Virus record (IMG/VR): IMGVR_UViG_3300047668_001167
Coordinates: 1 to 35,824 of that record
Direction: 5' to 3' (one strand)
DNA length: 35,824 nt
Source of the DNA: a virus
Positions 6,584 through 13,994 of the stretch are shown here, piece after piece. Positions within the stretch are counted from its first letter, which is position 1; each line of letters starts with the position of its first letter. The notes beneath the pieces are model-generated. The model saw nothing but the letters and a program-made list of their open reading frames with translations, searched no databases and was not told where the DNA came from. The position numbers were made by a program, and so were the translations under genes.

Positions 6584-8251
6584 ATGGCCTGTATAGCACA
6601 TGAACCATGCCCCAAGTGTGGCAGTAAGGACAACCTTGCACGTTACGCGGACGGCGGCGCTCACTGCTTTACAGGCACCTGCAAACACTGGGAGCCTGCA
6701 GATGCAGACTACGTAGTACCACCTGGAGGCGAAGGGAACGCCACTAAGAAAGCTAAACTACCCAACCTAGGGGACTATCTGCCCCTTAACGCCCGTGGGA
6801 TCAGCGCTGAGACCTGCAAGAAAATGAGGTACAGCATTGGCACCTACTTTGTTAAGAACATTGAGAATGGAAACTGGACGCCAAGAACGGCTCAGCTAGT
6901 ACACGTTACGGACCAAGACGGAGTTCCTGTTGCATCCAAGGTTAGGATGGCTAACAAAGACTTCCGGTACGTTGGTGATACGAAGAACGCTGGGCTTATA
7001 TTCCAAAATATATGGCCTGCAGGCGGCCTTAAGCTGGTCATCTGTGAGGGTGAAATTGACGCCCTCTCAGTGAGCCAGATCCAAGGTAATAAGTACCCAG
7101 TGGTCTCCCTGCCTAACGGCGTGGACTCAGCCATGGATGTGTGTGGTCGCTCTCGTGACTACATCAATAGCTTTAAGGAAGTTATCCTTATGCTAGATCA
7201 AGATGAGGCTGGTGCTGCATGTGCCCGTGAACTCACTACCCTGTTCCCCAACGCTAAGATCGCTAGTCTTCCTCTTAAGGACCCTAACGACATGCTATTG
7301 GCTGGACGCGGTAAGGAGATCATCTCGGCAATCTTCAATGCACAGCCTTGGAGCCCCGATGGGATCATTAAGCTAAGCAGTCTGAAAGAGGCTATGTCTA
7401 AGCCTGTAGAGTGGGGGCTTCCATGGGGAATGCCTCAGCTGAACGCTCTGACCTACGGACGGCGCGCTGGTGAGCTTTACTTCATCGGGGCTGGCACTGG
7501 GATCGGTAAGACCGACTGGTGCTTACAGCAGATCGTAGAGGACGCTAAGCTAGGTGAGAAGACTGCGTTGTTCCTATTGGAGCAGCCGGTAGTCGAGACT
7601 GGTAAGCGCCTAGCCGGTAAGCTGGTGGGTAAGATGTTTCACCTTCCACCTGACGCTGGTAACTACACCCAAGACGACCTTAACTCTGCAGTAGACGACC
7701 TGATTAACCTGTATGACGTAGACCTGTACGACCACTTCGGTGGGAAGGACTGGGAAGCCATATCGGATAACATCAGATGGTTATCTACTAAGGGCGTTAA
7801 GCACTTCTGGGTAGATCACATAACAGCACTTGTAGCTCACGCTGAAGACGAGCGGCGAGCCATTGAAGCCATGACCGAAGAAATGAGCAGCCTCTGTCAA
7901 GAGTGCGGTATCAACCTCTACGTGGTCAGTCACCTTGCAACCCCAGAGGGTAAACCTCACGAAGAAGGTGGGCGCGTAATGGCACGGCATTTCAAGGGCT
8001 CCCGCTCTATAGCTCAGTGGGGACACTACATGATAGGATTCGAGCGGAACACACAGGCTGAGGACGCCTTCGTGAAGACCGTTACGACTCTGAGGGTAGT
8101 CAAGGACAGATACACCGGTCAGGCAACTGGCTCTACTATCTTACTAGGCTATGACTCAGACAGGGGGCTGCAGTATGAACTGTCAGCTGAGGAGATCGCT
8201 AAGTACCATGGGGATAGCACTGATGCTGTCTCATACGGAGGTGAGTTCTAA
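6584..8251 (+). CDS. T7 gp4-like primase-helicase
   Basis: Primes lagging strands and unwinds DNA at the phage fork. 555 residues (T7: 566). Domain order: zinc finger with C9, C12, C28, C33; TOPRIM primase core with CEGEIDALS (E155) and MLDQDEAG (D205, D207), matching T7 Glu157, Asp207 and Asp209; linker; RecA-like helicase with Walker A GAGTGIGKT (302-310), catalytic FLLEQPVVET (E333) and FWVDHITAL (D411). The second zinc pair is C-x4-C instead of the C-x2-C of T7, which may change primer-site recognition. The start ATG 6584 follows AGGAG. The stop overlaps the next start (TAATG). All catalytic residues are present, so it should be active. Confidence 0.95.
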   Translation: MACIAHEPCPKCGSKDNLARYADGGAHCFTGTCKHWEPADADYVVPPGGEGNATKKAKLPNLGDYLPLNARGISAETCKKMRYSIGTYFVKNIENGNWTPRTAQLVHVTDQDGVPVASKVRMANKDFRYVGDTKNAGLIFQNIWPAGGLKLVICEGEIDALSVSQIQGNKYPVVSLPNGVDSAMDVCGRSRDYINSFKEVILMLDQDEAGAACARELTTLFPNAKIASLPLKDPNDMLLAGRGKEIISAIFNAQPWSPDGIIKLSSLKEAMSKPVEWGLPWGMPQLNALTYGRRAGELYFIGAGTGIGKTDWCLQQIVEDAKLGEKTALFLLEQPVVETGKRLAGKLVGKMFHLPPDAGNYTQDDLNSAVDDLINLYDVDLYDHFGGKDWEAISDNIRWLSTKGVKHFWVDHITALVAHAEDERRAIEAMTEEMSSLCQECGINLYVVSHLATPEGKPHEEGGRVMARHFKGSRSIAQWGHYMIGFERNTQAEDAFVKTVTTLRVVKDRYTGQATGSTILLGYDSDRGLQYELSAEEIAKYHGDSTDAVSYGGEF

Positions 8252-8451
8252 TGTATGTAATTCAATATGACAGGGAAGGTAGTCCTAAGAAGTCTGACCT
8301 ATCCTTTGCTACGCGCGAAAGCGCTATGAAGGCGTGGGATAAGTTCTGCGATAAGGCTATAGGCGGCGACGTGTTGACCCTTAAGCATCCTAAGGGCTCC
8401 GTAATCTCGCGGTACGCACCCGCTAAGGATGAAGACCGTGGTGTGGCGTAA
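8251..8451 (+). CDS. small protein of unknown function (66 aa)
   Basis: Starts at the TAATG junction with the primase-helicase stop, implying translation by reinitiation. The product (MYVIQYDREGSPKKSDLSFA onward) has alternating strand and helix segments and a Lys-rich character. No family recognised. The last 14 bases overlap the spanin-like gene. Confidence 0.6.
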   Translation: MYVIQYDREGSPKKSDLSFATRESAMKAWDKFCDKAIGGDVLTLKHPKGSVISRYAPAKDEDRGVA

Positions 8452-8839
8452 GACAGCCCTCGTGCTTCTCATAGCGACCCTAGGGGCCTGTGGCACACTA
8501 CCGAAGCTATCGTTGACGCCTATAAGCGCTGACGCTAACTTTGGGGGTCAACATGAGACAGCAACAGACGAGGATAATGTAGTTAAGGTCCAGACAGGTG
8601 ACAGCAGTAACGTAAGGTACGACACTGACACCGTGGAGCAAGTCTACAACGATATTCAAGAGTACCCTACGTGGTTGGTGCTGGCATTTGCATTCGCAGT
8701 TGGAATGGCCCTGCCGTCACCTATATCCGCATGGGGATCATACAGACGCCGTAAGCTGCTTGAGAGACAAGTAGAGATGCTTACCAAGGCCCTGTCTAAG
8801 AGTACCCCGCACTATCAATCTAATATGGAGAAGACATGA
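8438..8839 (+). CDS. small lipoprotein with C-terminal membrane segment (u-spanin-like)
   Basis: About 133 residues. An N-terminal signal ends in a lipobox LGAC (C18), a polar periplasmic stretch follows, then one hydrophobic segment (TWLVLAFAFAVGMAL, about residues 78-92) and a basic cytoplasmic tail with RRRK. A lipid anchor in the outer membrane plus an inner-membrane helix is the topology of unimolecular spanins such as T1 gp11, which disrupt the outer membrane at lysis. Start: an ATG at 8429 lacks an upstream Shine-Dalgarno, while AAGGA (8425-8429) sits 8 bases before GTG 8438, so I prefer GTG 8438. An o-spanin-type or unrelated lipoprotein remains possible. Overlaps the tiny membrane-protein gene by 4 bases. 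Confidence 0.55.
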   Translation: MVWRKTALVLLIATLGACGTLPKLSLTPISADANFGGQHETATDEDNVVKVQTGDSSNVRYDTDTVEQVYNDIQEYPTWLVLAFAFAVGMALPSPISAWGSYRRRKLLERQVEMLTKALSKSTPHYQSNMEKT

Positions 8840-8970
8840 TGTTATTTTTAGCAGTAGGTATATTTGTACACTTTTTCGCGCCCCAGTACGTAATTTACGT
8901 GGCTATGACGTGGGCATCCATTTACCTGTTCACGATAACGTATGCAGCGTTGGGAGGAAAACTTGACTAA
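8836..8970 (+). CDS. 44-aa membrane protein
   Basis: ATG 8836 overlaps the preceding stop (ATGATG) and the frame ends at TAA 8968-8970. Nearly the whole peptide is hydrophobic: a first segment (LFLAVGIFVHFFA) and a second (YVIYVAMTWASIYLFTITYA), with a charged end GGKLD. It could be a two-helix hairpin, as in small holins or lysis accessories, and its position right after the spanin-like gene supports a lysis link. The late-unit holin at 21,593 is the stronger holin candidate. Confidence 0.6.
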   Translation: MMLFLAVGIFVHFFAPQYVIYVAMTWASIYLFTITYAALGGKLD

Positions 8971-9235
8971 GGCTGACCACAGACGGGCGCTTGTGGAGGA
9001 TCACAACAGGGACTATGAGGAGGTGTCAGACTCAGACATGCTACTCATACGGACTGAGGTTGTAGAGATCCTCCACAGGGAGTATGACGAGTACATACAG
9101 GCCATGAATGAGATCTACACGGATTTTACCACTATGGAGAAGTGGAGCAAGGCCAGAAAGGCAATACACACTAGAGTTACACGTTCGCTGAACTTACGGT
9201 CTAAGTACCGGAGTGACGGCTCATTGAGGAGTTAA
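8963..9235 (+). CDS. small helical protein of unknown function (about 90 aa)
   Basis: An ATG at 8942 has no Shine-Dalgarno, whereas GGGAGG (8952-8957) precedes TTG 8963 by 5 bases, so TTG 8963 is preferred; the longer form would have 97 residues. The protein (LTKADHRRALVEDHNRDYEE onward) is highly charged and predicted helical, with a basic C-terminus. No family is recognised. It lies directly before the DNA polymerase gene. Confidence 0.6.
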   Translation: MTKADHRRALVEDHNRDYEEVSDSDMLLIRTEVVEILHREYDEYIQAMNEIYTDFTTMEKWSKARKAIHTRVTRSLNLRSKYRSDGSLRS

Positions 9236-9239
9236 GGAA

Positions 9240-11216
9240 ATGCTAATATTCGATCTTGAAACAGACGGTCTCTTAGAAACCGTTGAGTTCATCCACTGCG
9301 TCCACATAATGGACACAGAGGGCACTAATGGCGTAGAGCGCTACAACGACCACGGCTACAAGTGCGCGGGCACTGTGGCTGAGGGCGTAGCTCGCTTGGG
9401 CGCTGCAGATCGGGTATTAGCCCACAATGGGATAGGATACGATTATCAGGTGTTAGACAAGCTATACCCCTCATGGAAAAATGGGGAAAAACCGAAATTG
9501 GAAGATTCAGTCGTAATGAGTTCTGTAATTTTTCCTGACCTCAAAGAGAAAGACTTCATGGCACGGAAAGCTGGTGGCTGGAAGATTTTAGGCAAATGGT
9601 CTCCCTGTCCTGAGAAGATGGGCGGTATCATCGGTAGCCACAGCCTGAAGGCTTGGGGTATCCGTTTGGGTGAGTTTAAGGATGACTATGACCCCCGCAC
9701 CGAGACCGGCCTAGATCTGTCAGTCTCAATGGCGTGGAAGCTGGTAGGCTGGACTGAGCGCATGGATGACTACTGTGTGCAGGATGTACTGGTCACTGCA
9801 GCTCTTGTGAGCCTCTTAGAGAGCAAGAACTACAGCCCCCAGTGCCTAGACCTTGAGCATAACTTCGCGCGTATCATGGCCCGTCAGGAGCGCCGTGGGT
9901 TCACCTTAGACGTGGAAGCAGGTCGCAAGCTAGAGCAAGTGCTGCTAGAGCGTCAGGCAGAGCTAGAAGATGAGCTACAGGCACAGTTCCCGCGTTGGTG
10001 GGAGGCTGACAGCACTGGAGCAATCCCGGAGGCCGCCCAGCGCTTACCTAAGGTCAAGAATGGCCCTCGGAATGAGACTGCAGGCGCTGCCTTCACTAAG
10101 GTCCGCTGCTGCACGTTCAATGCTGGCTCTACCGCACAGATAGCCTCAAGGTTGATGGCGCTGTACGGCTGGGTCCCTGAGGTAGTCTCTGCGACCGGTG
10201 AACCCTCATGTACTGATGAGATCCTCGCTACGCTAAGCTACCCACCTATCGCTGCACTGCGGGAGTACCTCGTGATTGCTAAGCGCTTAGGCCAACTGTC
10301 CCACGGGACCCAAGCCATTCTGAGAAAGGTGAAAGATGATGGACGTGTTCATGGACGTGTTAAGACAAATGGTGCCTCTACTGGGCGGTGTACTCACAGC
10401 AACCCGAATGTTGCCAACACACCTTCTGTGGCTGCTGCATACGGTGCTGCATTTCGTGGGCTTTATACTGCTGCTGATGGCTTTCGGCTCGTTGGCGCTG
10501 ATGCTAGTGGTCTGGAACTTAGGTGCCTTGGGCATTACATGGCTCACTATGATAATGGATCGTATAGCAGAGAAGTTATAGGTGGTGACGTTCACTGGCT
10601 CAACCTTCAGGCTATCGGTATCGCCAAGGGACCCATGGACAAGAGCAACCCGCACCACAAGCAGGCTAGAGCCCTCGGTAAGACGTGGACGTATGGTTAC
10701 CTGTACGGTGCTGGTGAGTCTCTGTCTGGTGTTCACTTCGGTGCAGCCCTCGCGGCCTATGAAGGTAGGGATAACCCCTCACCAAAACACGGCAGAAAAT
10801 CGAGAGCGGCCTTTAAGAAGAACCTCCCTGCCCTAAAGACCCTAGAGGACAACGTGAAAGCGAAAGCTAAAGCGGCTAAGGTCATTAAGGGATTAGACGG
10901 AAGGCTTGTGCCTATACGTAGCGAACACTCAGCACTCAATGCTCTACTGCAGTCAGCAGGGGCTGTCATTATGAAGCAGGCACTGGTCTGTTTGGATGAT
11001 AACCTTGCTGCGCGTGGCCTGCAGCCTGGTGTGGACTACGAGTTCGTAGCGAATGTTCACGACGAGTGGCAAGTTGAAGTGAGAGATGGAGACCTACCGC
11101 AGTTGGTAGCTGATGAATCCTTGAAGGCCTTTAATCAGGCTGGGGAGATACTTAAACTAAGGGTGGCTATAGATGGAGAAGCTAAGATCGGAAGAACGTG
11201 GGCCGATACCCACTAA
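9240..11216 (+). CDS. T7-like family A DNA polymerase with 3'-5' exonuclease
   Basis: Replicative polymerase of 658 residues (T7 gp5: 704). Exonuclease motifs: DLETDG (D5, E7), LAHNGIGYDYQVL (61-72), and MDDYCVQDVLVT (175-186). Polymerase motifs: A, GADASGLELRCLGHYMAHYD (D421, T7 Asp475); B, KTWTYGYLYGAG (K481 and Y485, T7 Lys522 and Tyr526); C, ANVHDEW (D608, T7 Asp654). Tyr485 corresponds to E. coli Pol I 762, a position where Tyr is usual in lytic T7-like phages. The segment matching the T7 thioredoxin-binding insertion (about 250-300) is some 30 residues shorter, so use of host thioredoxin is uncertain. The start ATG 9240 follows AAGGA with short spacing. All catalytic residues are present. 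Confidence 0.96.
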   Translation: MLIFDLETDGLLETVEFIHCVHIMDTEGTNGVERYNDHGYKCAGTVAEGVARLGAADRVLAHNGIGYDYQVLDKLYPSWKNGEKPKLEDSVVMSSVIFPDLKEKDFMARKAGGWKILGKWSPCPEKMGGIIGSHSLKAWGIRLGEFKDDYDPRTETGLDLSVSMAWKLVGWTERMDDYCVQDVLVTAALVSLLESKNYSPQCLDLEHNFARIMARQERRGFTLDVEAGRKLEQVLLERQAELEDELQAQFPRWWEADSTGAIPEAAQRLPKVKNGPRNETAGAAFTKVRCCTFNAGSTAQIASRLMALYGWVPEVVSATGEPSCTDEILATLSYPPIAALREYLVIAKRLGQLSHGTQAILRKVKDDGRVHGRVKTNGASTGRCTHSNPNVANTPSVAAAYGAAFRGLYTAADGFRLVGADASGLELRCLGHYMAHYDNGSYSREVIGGDVHWLNLQAIGIAKGPMDKSNPHHKQARALGKTWTYGYLYGAGESLSGVHFGAALAAYEGRDNPSPKHGRKSRAAFKKNLPALKTLEDNVKAKAKAAKVIKGLDGRLVPIRSEHSALNALLQSAGAVIMKQALVCLDDNLAARGLQPGVDYEFVANVHDEWQVEVRDGDLPQLVADESLKAFNQAGEILKLRVAIDGEAKIGRTWADTH

Positions 11217-11718
11217 GCCGTGTAGCAAGTGCAAGGCGGTTAAGGCTGTCACTGAGTTCCATAAGAATACTAGGGAGAGTAGCGGCCTAAGGTCCGACTG
11301 CAAGGAATGCAGGAAGCCAGTCCTCAAGTCGTACAGGGACTCCTTCAAGGACCGAGACAGGAAAGCGGCCTTCAAGCTAAGGTATGGCATCACTATGGAT
11401 CAGTGGAATCAGATGTTTATTGATCAGTGCGGACGGTGCGTGATCTGTGAGGTAGACCTACCCCCTATGGGGCGGGGTGTTCACACGGATCACTGTCACA
11501 ACGATGGCACCGTCCGTGGGATACTCTGCCGTGACTGCAACCCAGCCCTTGGAGCCTTCAAGGACAACCCTAACCTACTTCGCAAAGCAGCGGAGTACAT
11601 AGAAGATCATACGGAGAAGCAACATGGACAGACTTATGTGGATAGCAATACTACTCTTATCCGCCGCCGCTTTGTTGGAAGCTGGCAGAGCTTCTTCACA
11701 CGAGGCAGTAGTGATTGA
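11173..11718 (+). CDS. endonuclease VII-like recombination nuclease with N-terminal zinc motif
   Basis: 181 residues. An N-terminal zinc ribbon (C17, C20, C43, C46) is followed by an endonuclease VII-type His-Me domain: CGRCVIC (C86, C89), HTDHCHNDGTVRGILCRDCN (H104, D106, H107, C119, C122), then LGAFKDNPNLLRKAAEYI. T4 endonuclease VII resolves Holliday junctions and debranches DNA before packaging; a similar role here would replace T7 gp3. It starts at ATG 11173 with AAGGG about 9 bases upstream, overlapping the end of the polymerase gene by 44 bases. Its last 32 codons overlap the next gene by 95 bases, unusually long, and the tail after residue 148 looks non-conserved, so it may be a by-product of that overlap. 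Confidence 0.85.
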   Translation: MEKLRSEERGPIPTKPCSKCKAVKAVTEFHKNTRESSGLRSDCKECRKPVLKSYRDSFKDRDRKAAFKLRYGITMDQWNQMFIDQCGRCVICEVDLPPMGRGVHTDHCHNDGTVRGILCRDCNPALGAFKDNPNLLRKAAEYIEDHTEKQHGQTYVDSNTTLIRRRFVGSWQSFFTRGSSD

Positions 11719-11878
11719 CGTAGAGAATGGCAACGGTGTACTGGCTCAGATCTGTACAACCTATGCCTACACCAAGTATCCCAATGACCCCGAGAAGGCT
11801 CAGTTAGAAGCGCAGGCTTGCTACGACTGGGCAGCTGGGGAAATGTATCCTAAGGAGTATGTACATGGGCACTCATAA
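11624..11878 (+). CDS. small exported protein (84 aa)
   Basis: The N-terminus MDRLMWIAILLLSAAALLEA is a signal peptide or single membrane anchor, followed by a short soluble domain with two cysteines (ICTTYAY and ACYDWAA) that could form a disulfide in the periplasm. GGAGAAG just upstream supports ATG 11624. The gene starts inside the preceding nuclease frame (95-base overlap). No family recognised. Together with the next tiny membrane protein it may act on the cell envelope. Confidence 0.6.
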   Translation: MDRLMWIAILLLSAAALLEAGRASSHEAVVIDVENGNGVLAQICTTYAYTKYPNDPEKAQLEAQACYDWAAGEMYPKEYVHGHS

Positions 11879-11978
11879 GAAGGTTCAAGTAGTGACGGAA
11901 TGCCTCGTGTGTTCCGTGGTGACAGCGATAATCTTCGTGTCACTGGTAACAATAATCGTTAGCTTAGGAGCTGTATGA
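11865..11978 (+). CDS. 37-aa single-pass membrane protein
   Basis: AGGAG (11853-11857) precedes ATG 11865 by 7 bases; stop TGA 11976-11978. A short basic N-terminus (MGTHKK) leads into one long hydrophobic segment (LVCSVVTAIIFVSLVTIIVS). It overlaps the previous gene by 14 bases and the next by 4. The function is unknown; tiny membrane proteins like this are often exclusion or lysis-timing factors. Confidence 0.6.
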   Translation: MGTHKKVQVVTECLVCSVVTAIIFVSLVTIIVSLGAV

Positions 11979-12697
11979 TGCAGAACATTAGACTGGACTA
12001 TTACGCAGCGCGCCTTTGTATGGCAGCTGCAGATGACCAACCCATTGAGCGCCTAGGGAACCTGATGGATAACCACATCGAGTCCGTAGACATGGAAGGC
12101 GTCAGGGTCTACGTGGGAGACACACCGAGCCACAACGTGGCCGTCTTCCAGATGACACAGGACTTAGGTAAGGTTACCTTTCAGCAGATCCTGCAGTCCG
12201 TTAAGGACGCCCCTGTGGAGAGCAAGTTCAACCCGTACCAGATAGCTGAAGACCTGATGGACAAGTGGACCTACGTGAGCCCCGCGGCATTCTCTGCGGT
12301 CAACACCATCCACTACACGCAGGCACAGGATGACGGTAAGTCTAAGCCGTGGATGTTCTGCGGCCATGGCACTGGGGGCCAGCTGGCTCAGCTAGCAGCT
12401 GCTTCATTCATGCCTGCCACACTGATCACCTTTGGGTCTCCCAATGCTGGTGGTGATCTGCTGCTGGAGCAGGTGGATGATGCCTGCATGTGGACCCGAT
12501 GGGAAGTAGTAGGTGACTGGTCAGCTAAGCTACCGTTGCGCCTATGGAATACCAAGGGTGGATGCAGCCGGTACATAACTGAAGGTGGTGAACTTGAGCT
12601 TAAGCCTCAGTCTACTTTCTTCCGCCCGCAGGACTGGTTCCAGCGCGCACCCATGTGTCTCTATCACGATTGGATAGAAGAAGCCTTAGTAACTTAG
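11975..12697 (+). CDS. class 3 lipase-like alpha/beta hydrolase, nucleophile serine missing
   Basis: 240 residues with the look of a fungal-lipase (lipase 3) fold: the strand-turn-helix WMFCGHGTGGQLAQLAA (126-142) matches the lipase nucleophile elbow GHSLGGALA, followed by ITFGSPNAGG (151-160), which matches YTFGSPRVGN, and a late His in YHDWI that could be the catalytic His. The elbow serine is glycine (G132), with Thr133 beside it, so normal esterase chemistry is doubtful. No signal peptide, thus cytoplasmic. The start ATG 11975 overlaps the preceding stop (ATGATG). It may be a binding-only relative or use Thr133; neither can be decided here. Confidence 0.6.
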   Translation: MMQNIRLDYYAARLCMAAADDQPIERLGNLMDNHIESVDMEGVRVYVGDTPSHNVAVFQMTQDLGKVTFQQILQSVKDAPVESKFNPYQIAEDLMDKWTYVSPAAFSAVNTIHYTQAQDDGKSKPWMFCGHGTGGQLAQLAAASFMPATLITFGSPNAGGDLLLEQVDDACMWTRWEVVGDWSAKLPLRLWNTKGGCSRYITEGGELELKPQSTFFRPQDWFQRAPMCLYHDWIEEALVT

Positions 12698-12708
12698 GAG
12701 TACATAGT

Positions 12709-13455
12709 ATGAGAACAGCACTAATAGATGCAGACATAGTAGCCTTTCAGGCTGCCGCTCGCCATGAGACTTGGACGGATTTTGGACGCACTGTTGGTGA
12801 TCTGTCCGAGGCGCAGGCTGATGTGGATGAGATGATAGATAAGCTAATGGCAATGACAGGTAGCACTAGGTCTATACTGGCACTGACCTGCAAGCAGAAG
12901 AACTTCCGCAAGGATATACTTCCTACTTACAAGGGCAACCGAGCCGGTACAGTAGACCGTAGACCTGAGATGCTTCAGTCCATGAAGGACTACATGGCGC
13001 TCAACTATCACACGGACGTGCGCCTAGGCCTAGAGGGTGACGACGTGCTGGGTATCCTGCAGGGTAACCACATGGACACCATCATCATCAGTGAGGACAA
13101 GGACCTGAGGACCATAGCTGGTTCCCTGTACGCTCCCCACAGACCAGAGGTAGGTGAGATAGAGATCACTAAGCTACAGGCTGACCAGTTTCTATGCTTC
13201 CAGACCATCGTTGGTGACTCCACGGATGGATACAAGGGCGCAGCAGGCGTTGGACCTAAGAGCCTGTTCGCACAGGAAGTCTTGGTAGCTGATGCAGATG
13301 AGCTATGGGACCTAGTGTTGGAAGCCTATGGGAGCATAGGAGAGGGCGAAGACGAGGCGTTAGTGCAGGCACGTTGTGCGCGCATACTGACAGCTGACCA
13401 CTACAACGAGCGCACAGGTGAAGTGATCCTGTGGACACCGGAGGATATGCTATGA
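12709..13455 (+). CDS. T7 gp6-like 5'-3' exonuclease (FEN family)
   Basis: 248 residues. Removes RNA primers and degrades DNA 5' to 3' for nucleotide recycling and recombination. Conserved acidic sites: LIDADIVAF (D7, D9), EGDDVLG (E109, D111, D112), SEDKDL (D130, D132), and the helix-three-turn-helix GDSTDGYKGAAGVGPK (169-184). KNFRKDILPTYKGNR (64-78) is the helical-arch basic segment. The start is ATG 12709 because TAGGAG lies at 12695-12700; an upstream ATG at 12655 is inside the previous gene and would spoil the first strand. Overlaps the next gene by 4 bases. Confidence 0.92.
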   Translation: MRTALIDADIVAFQAAARHETWTDFGRTVGDLSEAQADVDEMIDKLMAMTGSTRSILALTCKQKNFRKDILPTYKGNRAGTVDRRPEMLQSMKDYMALNYHTDVRLGLEGDDVLGILQGNHMDTIIISEDKDLRTIAGSLYAPHRPEVGEIEITKLQADQFLCFQTIVGDSTDGYKGAAGVGPKSLFAQEVLVADADELWDLVLEAYGSIGEGEDEALVQARCARILTADHYNERTGEVILWTPEDML

Positions 13456-13994
13456 GTTTAAATGACCCAACCCCTGATGAGTGGGACTCAGTGCGAGCAA
13501 TGATCAATGCTAAGGTGCCTGACCCTGAGTGGACCAGAGCTAGCCGCAGCCAGCAGGCACCGGTAGGTAGCCGTGAGTGGTATCAGGATAGGTCCCCGTT
13601 CAAGGAGGGCTTCTACAAGGGTGGTCGCAAGGTTGCTAAGTTCGATGGCAGCGGGAACCCTAAGGCTCGTGTGGGCTCCTTAAAGGCCCCTCTCCACCTC
13701 GTTCCGCCAGCCCTTAGCATTGGGGTGGCTTACGCTTTAAAGGACGGAGCGGCCAAGTACGGAGCTTACAACTGGCGTGAGGAGCCTATCAATGTATCTA
13801 CATACGTTGGTGCTATCCTGCGTCACCTGTACGCTTACCAAGATGGTGAGGATGTAGCTGAAGACTCTGGCGTATGCCACTTGGCTCACGTAGCAGCCTG
13901 CTGTGCCCTGCTGATGGATAGCAAGGCCCAAGGGTCCCTAGTTGATGATAGACACAACGGCCCTGCCGCTGGTGTACTTAAGGAGATGTTATGA
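13452..13994 (+). CDS. dATP/dGTP diphosphohydrolase-like protein (DUF5664, MazG-like)
   Basis: 180 residues. The region PLHLVPPALSIGVAYALKDG (80-99) then KYGAYNWREEPI and HLYAYQDGEDVAEDSG with HLAHVAACCALL (125-154) is the pattern of the DUF5664 family, described as an N-terminal dATP/dGTP diphosphohydrolase domain related to all-alpha MazG pyrophosphatases. It would trim purine dNTPs and so tune the pool together with the class II reductase. Relatives occur in Z-genome (diaminopurine) phages, but no PurZ is seen here. Start ATG 13452 overlaps the exonuclease stop (ATGA); a longer in-frame ATG at 13431 lies in that gene. Confidence 0.75.
   Translation: MSLNDPTPDEWDSVRAMINAKVPDPEWTRASRSQQAPVGSREWYQDRSPFKEGFYKGGRKVAKFDGSGNPKARVGSLKAPLHLVPPALSIGVAYALKDGAAKYGAYNWREEPINVSTYVGAILRHLYAYQDGEDVAEDSGVCHLAHVAACCALLMDSKAQGSLVDDRHNGPAAGVLKEML

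Noticed and set aside
10336-10836. Hydrophobic open frames of 81 and 84 residues inside the DNA polymerase
   Set aside because: They are in a different frame over the conserved polymerase motifs and have no independent start signals.
13452-13994. Z-genome (diaminopurine) system
   Set aside because: Only a DUF5664-type gene is present; no PurZ or DatZ-type gene is visible in the window.
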